Source: Neoarius graeffei
Lineage: Eukaryota > Chordata > Actinopteri > Siluriformes > Ariidae
Direction of reading: 5' to 3'
NCBI RefSeq assembly: GCF_027579695.1
Contig: NC_083571.1
Coordinates: forward strand, 73,163,279-73,227,278
DNA: 64,000 nucleotides
This document shows, piece by piece, positions 18,341 to 28,021 of this stretch. The notes beneath the pieces are model-generated. The model saw only the letters and a list, made by a program, of their open reading frames with translations, ran no database searches and was not told where the DNA came from. The translations under genes were made by a program, and so were the position numbers. Within the stretch, counting starts at the first letter, position 1; each line of letters begins with the position of its first letter.

Positions 18341-19375
18341 TATAGGAGTTGGAAGCAATCCTGAACTTTTAATAGTAAAGATTAAGTTAAAGCTAAACCA
18401 GACAAGAAGAAATAAGGGAAAGAAGTCCCAAGTGTACAACATCGGAAAGCTGAAGATACCAGGTATCCTAAAGGGATACCATCTAGAGCTGAGAGAAAGA
18501 TTGGAAGCATGAGAAGGTATCAAGGATGTGGAGTGTGTATGGCAGCACTTTAAGTATGCAGTGTGTGTGGCAGGAGAGAAGGTGTTAGGGTTCAGATCAA
18601 GAAAAACAGTTGATTGGATAGCTTTTAAAATGCTAAAAATGCTTGAAGCATTTTCGTTTACATGTAATGAATATATTAAATTTTATTTTATAAAATTTAG
18701 AATATATTAAATTTTCACTTTCTTAAATAACTGATGGAAAATATTGAACTTTTTCATGATGTTCTAATTGTTTGAAATGCACTAATATATAACACTTGAA
18801 AAGTGGTTACACTTGACATTATAACATTAGATTTTAAAATATATTGAGCAGTGTTGTAGTCGAGCCACTAAACCTAGAGTCCGAGTCCAGTCTCGAGTCC
18901 CCAGTGTTCAAGTCCGAGTCAAGTCCAAGTCATTAAAAAAAATTTTGAGTCAAATCCGAGAACAACACTCCAACCGCACCATTTGACAGTGGCTGTTTCA
19001 GTGCCATTAACATTAGTTTGTTCCTGAATGTGACATATGAACAGGTGAATGTGCATTCTCTTTGGCAGGGAGTGCGAAGTATTCTGTCAGAGATGGTTGG
19101 GAGATGGATGTAAGTGCAGAAGGTGTGTTTATTAATACAAGTGAAGCAGTGGCGGCTCTTGAATTTATTTTCGGGGGGGGGGGGGGGGGGGGCAATTTTC
19201 CCCCGTTATGTCTACACGGACCATAAATGTCCACAGGACTGAAGTAAATTGACCTAGGTAGCAAATCAATTGGCCCAACTTGTTTTTGCCTGGTAAATTC
19301 AGATATCAATATAAACAATATCTCTTCTCTCCACTAGGTGGCAACACTGAACAAGTTAAAGGTGGCAAACTAAGG

Positions 19376-19468
19376 TAGCCTAGTAAACTAGACCCACCCG
19401 CCTAGCGGCCAAAAATATTTTTGCCTACGAGTGGCAAATATTCACATTTAGTCTGGCTTGCCAGGCTA
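19376..19468. mobile_element. 93-bp MITE with AACTAAGG duplication
   Basis: Ends TAGCCTAGTAAACTAGAC and the inverted TAGCCTGGCAAGCCAGAC. A perfect 8-bp duplication AACTAAGG lies at 19368-19375 and 19469-19476. It shares its left 60 bp with the terminus at 1591-1664. Confidence 0.85.
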
Positions 19469-20100
19469 AACTAAGGAAGATTCATTGTGAAGCCTTCAAA
19501 GCAAAACATTTGGCATCACAATCAATTAATATTACATTACTCATTTATTTTCTCATATTTTTCCAGTATTCTATAATAAGTAGACACAAATTCTTAATTA
19601 TAAACATATTCTAATTTCTTCATTCTAAAGAATGCAATTAAAGTGGCAGGATATAAATCCAAAACAAGTGTTTATTTAAGTTTTGAAAAAGATGAAGAAA
19701 AGCATAACAATCAAACAAACATGTGCAGCTTAATTATGTGGGTTTTTTAAATATGGAATTGCACCATTTTAACAAATAATAATTCTAAATAAATTCTGCA
19801 GTTTTTTTCCCCCCATGAATTCCTCCAGAAAGCCATGCCTTAAAAGGAAATTTAAAGTATTACAAGCATGTCAATGAACACAAAAGGCTTTAGTTATTTA
19901 GCTATATACACACAAGGCTACACAAGGTTTTGTAGTCAGTGCAACTTGGCTTAACAAGTTGGGAAAAAAGGTAAGGTGCTGCTGGCTCCAATGAACACAT
20001 ATACTGTACAATATATAAAAACTGAAAATATGCTTAATTTACACCAAGTCAGAGAGAACTTGAGGCTACTGAAATATTCCAAGCATGGCAATGTTAAACT

Positions 20101-20477
20101 CATCTCATCTCATTATCTCTAGCCGCTTTATCCTTCTACAGGGTCGCAGGCAAGCTGGAGCCTATCCCAGCTGACTACGGGCGAAAGGTGGGGTACACCC
20201 TGGACAAGTCGCCAGGTCATCACAGGGCTAACACATAGATACAGACAACCATTCACAATCACATTCACACCTACGGTCAATTTAGAGTCACCCGTTAACC
20301 TAACCTGCATGTCTTTGGACTGTGGGGGAAACCGGAGCACCCGGAGGAAACCCACGCGGACACGGGGAGAACATGCAAACTCCACACAGAAGGGCCCTCG
20401 CCGGCCCCGGGGCTCGAACCCAGGACCTTCTTGCTGTGAGGCGACAGCGCTAACCACTACACCACCGTGCCGCCCTT
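20101..20477 (-). mobile_element. Full-length tRNA-derived SINE
   Basis: On the minus strand it starts with GGCGGCACGGTGGTGTAGTGG (A box inside) and has a GGTTCGAGCCCC B box. It ends in the GAGATGAGATG tail. Flanks GCAATGTTAAACT and GCAATGTTGAACT (12 of 13 match) are the target duplication, within a 36-bp tandem repeat. Same family as 49595-49968. Confidence 0.9.
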
Positions 20478-20592
20478 GCAATGTTGAACTGCCATTGGTA
20501 AAACAAAAACATGGCAATGTTAAACTGCCATTGGTAAAACAAAAACATGGCAATGTTAAACTGCCATTGGTAAAACAACTGCCATTGGTAAC
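20478..20592. repeat. 36-bp tandem repeat, about three units
   Basis: Unit begins GCCATTGGTAAAACAAAAAC and continues through ATGGCAATGTTAAACT. It is followed by a CA microsatellite at about 20590-20614. The SINE to the left inserted in a unit of this array. Confidence 0.85.
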
Positions 20593-20645
20593 ACACACAC
20601 ACACACACACACACAAAAAACAACTTTTGCCTAGTAAATTCAAAT

Positions 20646-20963
20646 ATCAGATATCACTGTACCGTCTGCTGTGCTACTTCCAGGGTGGAAGAGAACGCAA
20701 GGGTAGCAAAAAAGAGCATTGACTACATCACAGCCAGCTAGCCAAGTTTTCCGGTGGTACCAGTTCTTGTTAAAACCTCTTGAGTAGGTCTTCTCCCCTT
20801 TTGTAGACACTTGCTTGATGTTTAAATTCGGTCTAGGAGGTCCTAGCTGTTTGATTGCCGTTTTCTCCTCATTAGTACAATGACTAAAGGGAACTTCTTT
20901 CAGAGACGCTATCATATTGTTGCACTCAACACTCGCCATCTTCTTCATAGAATGTTCACACAT
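20646..20963 (-). pseudogene. hAT transposase N-terminal exon (TTF-type zinc finger)
   Basis: From the minus ATG at 20963 the frame reads MCEHSMKKMASVEC. It continues through NEEKTAIKQLGPPRP, YSRGFNKNWYHRKTWLAGC and FCYPCVLFHPG. The W-Y-R-K-W-L ... C-F-C-Y-P-C arrangement is the TTF-type DNA-binding finger that opens ZMYM1-like hAT transposases. The catalytic RNase-H-like and dimerisation regions are absent, so it is a remnant of the host hAT element. Confidence 0.65.
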
Positions 20964-22129
20964 TTCCCGCGCAACAGACGTATGACGTAAGCACGCTGCT
21001 TGTGCTAGCACATAAAACCTAATAGAAAATGCATTGGGAGCATGATTTTCGGAAAAAAACGTACGTACCATTACTGTCAATGGGAGATTTTGGGGCAAAT
21101 CTGAACCTGACAGAAATCGCACCAAAAGGGCGTGGCTACACCAGGCGCGACCTTAGCCTGATTGGACAATGACATTACTGTTGCCGTGGTAGTAGGAGTA
21201 GATAAAAAAAAAAAAATCTCCCTCCCTGTTTGGGAGTGCGTCGCCCAAATTGCCCCTATTAACGAGCTGCCAGTGAAGTGAAGACGGGTAAATGATCCAG
21301 AATGGCAGGCAAAATCGTAAAACAGTGAAACAGGCAATAGGTCAAGCGAGGCACAAACAAGCTATCGTAGACTCGGCAGAATCAAAGATGAGAAACAGGA
21401 AATCAGGGATCAGGAACCCAAACAAGGAAATAAGGCTCGGTAGTACGTCGGCAACGCAACTCAATATTTCACAAAGTAAGTGTGTTTTCACAGTTTTTAT
21501 GTAGGTGTGCCGATTGTGCCTTAATCCTGTGCAGGTGTGAGTCGTTTACGGCACGCGTGAGAGTCCGCTTGGCATGCGTGCTGTCCGGAGCGCGCGTCAA
21601 GGCACACAGGTGTGACACTCTTGCACGAAATTAGTACAGAAATTAATGTAGATATATCTTATGCCAAATCATTATGGCATGTTGCAAAAAAATAAAGAAA
21701 AAATCCGAGTCCTCATCTCCAACTTACAAGTTCGAGTCAAAGTCCGAGTCACGAGTCCTTAAAATTAGGGCACGGGTTGGACTTGAGTCCGAGTCCTGGA
21801 CTTGAGTCCGAGTCCTGGACTCGAGTACTACAAGCCTAATCTTGAGTAGTATGACAATACAAATAAACAGAACCATTTAATACTTGCTGTTTGCATCCCA
21901 GCTGTTTCAGAGGAGGCTGGCTGTTGGACTCAGGGCCTTACTAGATGCATCAGATTCAGAAATTTTAATTATATTGGCACACTCTACCTTCAGTCACTTT
22001 ATTGTTTCATGGATCTTGTTTTGGCTTAGGATCCCAATGGTTTTAAACCTTGGGTTGAGCATGGTGGCCATTGTTATCACACTAAGTGACTCCATTGTAG
22101 ACAGATTTGCCCTTCGACGTCGTACCAGA

Positions 22130-22700
22130 GCATGCAAGTAGCAGCAGAAATGAAAAGAGAGAACTTGGACCTGTTGGGAATCTGCAAGATTGATTCAATC
22201 TGGACAACAAAGACAGATGATTGAGAAGCTGCTACTCTACTCAGGCCATGAAGAAGACAATCTTTTATCAAAAACAGCACAGAGAGCACTGATTGGATGG
22301 AAGGCACATGTGCTAAGAATAATAACAGCTTCCTTTAGAACCAAGAAGAGGAAGTTCAACATGAATGTGGTACAGTGCTACACGCCAACAAATGATAGCC
22401 ATGATGAAAATAAGGATGATTTTTGTGACAGACTGCAGAGAATCCTGGAACATCTTAAGGGAAAAGACATCAGCATTCTCATGGGGGATTTCAATGCAAA
22501 GATGGGATGAGATACTATGAAGAAGTGATAAACAGGTAGGGTTTAGGAGAAATGAATAAGAATGGAGAGAGATTTGTGGATGCCTGTGCTGCGCACTGAA
22601 CAGTCATCAGAAGAAGCAGTCACTCCACAAATTCACAAGATGACATATAAGCCTATGGTGAGAACGAGAACCAGATCAACCACTTCTGTATAACCTGAGC
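22130..22700 (+). pseudogene. Second RTE-type endonuclease fragment
   Basis: AAEMKRENLDLLGI begins it. After a frameshift it reads TKKRKFNMNVVQCYTPTND, then DISILMGDFNAKMG (catalytic GDFNA block), and near 22670 ENQI(N)HFC-like residues. This is the usual RTE endonuclease order. It overlaps in content with 17340-18340, so they are separate copies. No RT follows. Confidence 0.7.
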
Positions 22701-23244
22701 ATCAATTCCAGAACGTTCTTTGTTCTGAGCTGTTCAGGCAGCTTTAGAAAACAAGGCACTAATTTAGGTGTTCTTTTTATAACACATTTTTTTTTGATAA
22801 TGTAGATGTGACACTTCAATGTTCCGTGTTTATTTCGTTTTTTTTTTTTTTAGTCTTCCCTGAATTTGTGACGCCGCCCTTCACGTCCCTGGACTTCTGC
22901 CTAACATCATGCTGTTTTCATTACATAAACTTTTCTCCACTGCTTTGATACAGCTACAATATACACCATCTTCAGTCTCATGAAACCTCCTTTACTTGAT
23001 AAAGCAGCTTGCATTGAATGAACAACAGAATGTTTACTAGCCGTGTTAACCTTTGAGGGAAACTGAAGCTGGTTGATGACGTATTTCATATTGCTTCATA
23101 TTTCTGAATTGTGGCTGCGTGGCTCCTATCAATGCTCTCTCAGTAATGCCATGTGATTTAAATGTAACTTTTTTTCCAAGAATAAGAAGACAGAAGGAAG
23201 TGTAAACTTTTTTCTAGTTTCTACATCTTAACTAAAACAGGCAA
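22701..23244. other. No gene seen
   Basis: AT-rich sequence with a T-run near 22838-22852. Open frames are short and show no family motif. Confidence 0.4.
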
Positions 23245-23335
23245 GCTATATACTCCTATATGGCTAAAAGTATGTGTACCCCTGACCATCACACCCATAC
23301 GTGCTTCCTCACCTCTGCACAGAATTCCGTCCTGC
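23245..23335. mobile_element. Tc1-like terminal fragment
   Basis: CTCCTATATGGCTAAAAGTATGTG followed by CCTGACCATCACACCCATA is the end of a common fish Tc1-type family. The inverted partner ending (ACTTTTAGCCATAAAGTG) appears only at about 43427-43444, in a different copy. Confidence 0.5.
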
Positions 23336-24120
23336 AGTCAAAGTATTTTTCCTCCAAAATTGGCAACTTGCGAGAAGACAACAACAACAGATACCCAGGT
23401 AATATGTCTTAAAATGTGACTCCACAGCCCTGCAGTTTATTTCTTGCACTACATCGCTCTGCATTTTTATGCTTCTGCCATAAAACAGCAATAAAATATT
23501 CATTAGTTTCTGTGTTTCTCTATTTGTCTGCATGCTTATTGTTACTTGTAAAACCACAATAGGACAATTTTCTAGTCTTTATTTTTTTCTGCTCATCTGC
23601 ATTTTCCCCCCATTAATCATAAAACAGGTTTGTTTTCTCTGTAACTCATGTTCACAGTGGAGTGTTGCTAAAAAAAGACACACTTTGGGCCGAGCCCATG
23701 AGAAGTTAACGTATGACGTGTGAAGTAATCTGGCAAAACTACTTGATAATATGATTGCAAAATTTCAAAATGCCAGAGAATTTCTGACACATCTCTGATT
23801 GAAAGTGATATATTTTTGACGTGTTGTACATAGCTTTGGGTTGAGTTGCATTTCACTGTTTATGTTCCTCTAATTTTATCATTCCTACAGGAACTGCTAG
23901 ACAAGGGCAAAGCCTTCTCGACCGTTAAAGTGAACCTTATACCTTACTTTTGGAGGAAGACCCAGAATCAGTATGTTCCATTGTGAGATACATCACTCAT
24001 GCTATTAAAGGACCAGGGTTACGGCCATAACCTAATGTTTTGGATTTTTACGCATTAGTTAGTCTAAACCCTATAGTATCTACGATTTCATGTTGTACTT
24101 CGCAGTGTGCAAGAATTTTC
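23336..24120. other. No gene seen
   Basis: No family-level coding match. A short stretch at 23893-23945 reads ELLDKGKAFSTVKVNLIPYFW and could be a relic, but I cannot name it. Confidence 0.35.
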
Positions 24121-24132
24121 ATTGTATAGCTA

Positions 24133-24561
24133 CTACAGTCCTTCGCTGTCAATGACCCCCTGAAGTCTGGAGCCCATGGACCTCACCAAATGCTGACTTT
24201 CCTCGATTGAGATGATTTGTCTGGTCTTTACTGTAACTACTGTCAGTTCCTGTTTATGTTTGTTTCTACCTTGAGTTTTATCATCAGGAAGTGAAAAGCA
24301 GCTCAACTGGGTTGACTGACTAGGCCATTTAAGAATATTCCATTTCTTTGCCTTAAGAAGCTCTTGGGTTGCTCTTGTGGTATGTTTTGGGTCATTATCC
24401 ATCTGGACTGTGAAGTGCAGTCCTATCAATTCTGCAGTATTTGACTGACTCTGAGCAGAAAGTAAAGCTCTATACACTTCAGAATTTATCCTGTTGCTTC
24501 TATCAGCAGTCACTTCATCAATAAACACCAGTGATTCAGCTCCACTGGCAGCCATACACAC
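24133..24561 (-). pseudogene. Tc1-C transposase fragment
   Basis: The minus frame reads ASGAESLVFIDEV, INSEVYRALLSAQ and FTVQMDNDPKHTTRATQE, which contains the second catalytic Asp. It then runs through ILKWPSQS. The normal SPDLNPIEHLW with the catalytic Glu is lost. A 179-bp part of it is present again inverted at 24612-24790. Confidence 0.75.
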
Positions 24562-24790
24562 CCATGTTCACCATATTTGACAGATGATGTGGTGTGCTTT
24601 GGATCATGAGCAACATACCACAAGAGCAACCCAAGAGCTTCTTAAGGCAAAAAAATGGAATATTCTTAAATGGCCTAGTCAGTCAACCCAGTTGAGCTGC
24701 TTTTCACTTCCTGATGATAAAACTCAAGGTAGAAACAAACATAAACAGGAACTGACAGTAGTTACAGTAAAGACCAGACAAATCATCTCA
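24208..24790. repeat. Foldback: 179-bp inverted repeat inside Tc1-C
   Basis: 24208-24386 and 24612-24790 are inverted copies that look identical. They are separated by 225 bp. Both encode the same transposase segment (around PKHTTRATQELLKAKKW) in opposite directions. The arms lie inside the coding region, so they are not the element's own TIRs. Confidence 0.85.
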
Positions 24791-24965
24791 TTTCCTTCTC
24801 CATACTCTTTTCCACCCATAATTCTTTTAAGAGTTAATCTTGGTTTCAATTGTCTAAATAATCTTCTTCCAGGACTGGGCAGGTTTTCGAGCAGGATCTA
24901 ATCTGAGCTTTCTTTTCTTGAGTGTTCCCTATGGTTTGCATCTTGAGGTAAACCCTCTGTATCTA

Positions 24966-26576
24966 CAGTGGTGCTTGAAAGTTTGTGAACCCTTTATAAT
25001 TTTCTATATTTCTGCATAAATATGACCTAAAACATAATCAGATTTTTACACAAGTCCTAAAAGTAGATAAAGAGAACCCAGTTAAACAAATGAGACAAAA
25101 ATATTATTCTTGGTCATTTATTTATTGAGGAAAATGATCCACTATTACATGTCTGTGAGTGGCAAAAGTATGTGAACCTTTGCTTTTGGTATCTGGTGTG
25201 ACCCCCTTGTGCAGCAATAACTGCAACTAAATGTTTCCAGTAACTGTTGATCAGTCCTGCACACCGGCTTGGAGGAATTTTAGCCCAATCCTCCATACAG
25301 AACAGCTTCAACTCTGGGATGTTGGTGGGTTTCCTCACATGAACTGCTCGCTTCAGGTCCTTCCACAACATTTCGATTGGATTAAGGTCAGAACTTTGAC
25401 TTGGCCATTCCAAAACATTAACTTGATTCTTCTTTAAACATTCTTTGGTAGAACAACTTGTGTGCTTAGGGTCATTGTCTTGCTGCATGACCCACCTTCT
25501 CTTGAGATTCAGTTCATGGACAGATGTCCTGACATTTTCCTTTAGAATTCACTGGTATAATTCAGAATTCATTGTTCCATCAATGATGGCAAGCCATCCT
25601 GGCCCAGATGCAGCAAAACAGGCCCAAACCATGATACTGCCACCAACGTGTTTCACAGATGGGATACGGTTCTTATGCTGGAATGCAGTGTTTTCCTTTC
25701 TCCAAACATAACGCTCCTCATTTAAACCAAAAAGTTCTATTTTGGTCTCATCTGTCCACAAAACTTTTTTTCCAATAGCCTTCTGGCTTGTCCACATGAT
25801 CTTTAGCAAACTGCAGACGAGCTGCAATGTTCTTTATGGAGAGCAGTGGCTTTCTCCTTGCAACCCTGCCATGCACACCATTGTTGTTCAGTGTTCTCCT
25901 GATGGTGGACTCATGAACATTAACATTTGCCAGTGTGTGAGAGGCCTTCAATTGCTTAGAAGTTATCCTGGGGTCCTTTGTGACCTCACCGACTATTACA
26001 TGCCATGCTCTTGGAGTGACCTTTGTTGGTCTACCAATCCTGGGGAGGGTAACAATGGTCTTGAATTTCCTCCATTTGTACACAATCTGTCTGACTGTGG
26101 ATTGGTGGAGTCCAAACTCTTTAGAGATGGTTATGTAACCTTTTCCAGCCTGATGAGCATCAACAACGCTTTTTCTGAGGTCCTCGGAAATCTCCTTTGT
26201 TCATGCCATGATACACTTCCACAAACATGTGTTGTGAAGATCAGACTTTGATAGATCCCTGTTCTTTAAATAAAACAGGGTGCCCACTCACACCTGATTG
26301 TCATCCCATTGATTGAAAACACCTGACTCGAATTTCACCTTCAAATTAACTGCTAATCCTAGAGGTTCACATACTTTTGCCACTCACAGATATGTAATAT
26401 TGGATCATTTTCCTCAATAAATAAATGACCAAGTATTATATTTTTGTCTCATTTGTTTAACTGGGTTCTCTTTATCTACTTTTAGGACTTGTGTGAAAAT
26501 CTGATGATGTTTTAGGTCCTATTTATGCAGAAATATAGAAAATTCTAAAGGGTTCACAAACTTTCAAGCACCACTG
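24966..26576 (-). mobile_element. Tc1-A1, complete Tc1-type transposon
   Basis: TA duplications at 24964-24965 and 26577-26578. The TIRs begin CAGTGGTGCTTGAAAGTTTG and extend about 200 bp with imperfect repeats (AAAATGATCCA...GTGGCAAAAGTATGTGAACC). Length 1611 bp. A second copy of the family is at 43743-46913. Confidence 0.92.
25173..26208 (-). pseudogene. Tc1-A1 transposase, frameshifted
   Basis: Reading the minus strand: a paired-like HTH region (KRRFPRTSEK, degenerate), GRPTKVTPRAWHVIVGEV, HESTIRRTLNNNGVHGRV and ARLQFAKDHVDKPEGYWK. The catalytic region follows: WTDETKIELFG (first Asp), MQQDNDPKHTSC (second Asp) and SDLNPIEMLWKDLK (Glu, 34 residues after the second Asp, DD34E). At least two frameshifts break it. 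All three acidic residues persist. Confidence 0.88.
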
Positions 26577-26690
26577 TACATTCATGAAGACGTCTTTTGA
26601 TTGTAGACTTTGACAATGAACGTCCTACCTAAGGCAAAATTATGACAATTTTGTCACCGTCCAAATACTTATAGTCCTGATTGTAGATGA

Positions 26691-26860
26691 AAAGTGTGGT
26701 ATGTGAACTGTGGCTCTGACAGTTCATCAACCTCAGCTACATCACTCCACTTCATAATTTGTCTCAGCTGGAGATGTGCATGAAGCTGTTTGTACTTCTC
26801 TGTGATATTTAGTTGATTAATTTTCCTGAAATAGAAAACTACTAGACAGATTTAAATCAC
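26691..26860. other. Short spacer, nothing recognised
   Basis: Unique-looking sequence between Tc1-C and LINE-C. No motif seen. Confidence 0.4.
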
Positions 26861-27106
26861 CATGGCCCTGACCAGGAAGTTATTATGGATAAATTTTTAT
26901 TGTACTGTCGCTTTCATTGTTGTACTTTTCGCTTTCCTTTTTCCCTTTTTTTCCCGTTTTTTTCTCTTTCTTTTTTCGGAAGAAAGCCGAGACCGGAAGC
27001 TTTCTTTTTCTCTCCTCCTGTGTAAAGACCACAAGTGGAGGCCATCCACATCTGATCTGCTTTAATATCAACAGATCTTCATTTAAGGTACGTGAATCTT
27101 TTCATC

Positions 27107-28021
27107 ATGGCACACCTTCAGCCTGTTCAGTGTGCTGAGTGCAGGATGTTTAGTCATTCTTCCTCCGTCACTAGCGATAGCTCTATTAGCTTTACTTGTG
27201 ATAAGTGCAGATTAGTTAGCTCTCTGACGGAGAAGATTACAGTGCTAGAAGCGCGTGTCCAGGCTTTAGAGCAGGTTAGTGAGCGTGAGAACAGTGCAGT
27301 TTCTGTTAGGGAAAGTCTGGATGCCCTAGGTGGAGTTAGCAATCCCCCAACTCTGGCATTAGAGCCCTTACAGCAGGGCGAATGGGTGACGGCTCGGCGG
27401 CATAAGCGTAGAGCCAAAGCTACCGCTGAGGCTCGCCCACGGGAGCACCACTCCTCTCCGCGTCACGTGTCGAACAGGTTTGCTCTCCTTAGTGATGCAC
27501 CCACTGAGAAACCTGAAAGAGCTCTGGTTATAGGGGACTCTATCATACAGCACGTGAAATTAGCTCAGCCTTTAGGGGCATCAGCAGCTTTAGTCAGGTG
27601 TATACCGGGAGCCAGGGCGCCGGACATAGCAGGTAATCTTAGGGTCCTAGGCAAGCACAGGTTCTCAAAGATAGTTATCCATGCAGGAGCTAATGATATA
27701 CGCCTTCGTCAGTCTGAGGTTACTAAGAGTAACTTTGTAGAAGTGTTTAAATTAGCGAAGGCGATGTCCGATGCTGTAGTATGCTCTGGCCCCATCCCAA
27801 TGCGGCGTGGCGATGTAGCTTACAGCAGGTTATGGTCGCTGAACTGCTGGCTGTCCAGGTGGTGCTCTGAAAACAGTGTGGGCTTTATAGATAATTGGGC
27901 TAATTTTGAGGGCACTGCTGGCCTGTTAGGGCGGGACGGTATCCATCCCACTCGGGAAGGTGCTGCTCTCATTTCCTGCAGCATAGGTCATAGTCTCAGA
28001 ACAGGCCTAGTTAATTTCTGA
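27107..28021 (+). CDS. LINE-C ORF1: zinc finger, coiled coil, SGNH esterase
   Basis: ATG at 27107 (MAHLQPVQ), about 304 residues. CAEC...CDKC at about residues 10-38 forms a two-CxxC zinc-binding or degenerate PHD-like module. A coiled coil follows (LTEKITVLEARVQALEQVSE), then a basic linker (RRHKRRAKA). The SGNH-hydrolase domain starts at about residue 140: block I LVIGDSIIQHV, IVIHAGANDIRL, SGPIPMRRG, and block V GRDGIHPTREG with the catalytic Asp and His. Unlike LINE-B ORF1 the triad is complete. The TGA at 28019-28021 is in frame with ORF2, with no other stop between them. Confidence 0.85.
   Translation: MAHLQPVQCAECRMFSHSSSVTSDSSISFTCDKCRLVSSLTEKITVLEARVQALEQVSERENSAVSVRESLDALGGVSNPPTLALEPLQQGEWVTARRHKRRAKATAEARPREHHSSPRHVSNRFALLSDAPTEKPERALVIGDSIIQHVKLAQPLGASAALVRCIPGARAPDIAGNLRVLGKHRFSKIVIHAGANDIRLRQSEVTKSNFVEVFKLAKAMSDAVVCSGPIPMRRGDVAYSRLWSLNCWLSRWCSENSVGFIDNWANFEGTAGLLGRDGIHPTREGAALISCSIGHSLRTGLVNF

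Larger units (their letters stand above)
18849..21838 (-). mobile_element. hAT-type element with 8-bp duplication
   Basis: The ends are imperfect inverted repeats (CAGTGTTGTAGTCGAG and TAGGCTTGTAGTACTCGAG) followed by GAGTCCGAGTCC subterminal repeats. The flanks ATATTGAG (18841-18848) and ATCTTGAG (21839-21846) form an 8-bp duplication with one mismatch. It contains a TTF-type transposase exon on the minus strand, a G-run near 19170-19190, a nested MITE, and a SINE inside a 36-bp tandem repeat. Too short for a full transposase. Confidence 0.7.
24121..26690 (-). mobile_element. Decayed Tc1 element (Tc1-C) interrupted by Tc1-A1
   Basis: Transposase remains at 24133-24561, and further Tc1 sequence to 24963. 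It resumes after the nested Tc1-A1 at 26579 and reaches the terminal motif GTCCAAATACTTATAGTCCTG near 26660-26680. The nested element sits at a TA, as expected. Confidence 0.7.

Noticed and set aside
20309..20722. 137-codon plus-strand open frame and its mirror near 49612-49941
   Set aside because: Both are SINE sequence (tRNA-derived head and conserved body); similar open frames appear wherever this SINE occurs.
25231..26251. Plus-strand open frames across Tc1-A1 (up to 169 codons)
   Set aside because: They are antisense to the transposase, whose catalytic motifs are clearly on the minus strand.
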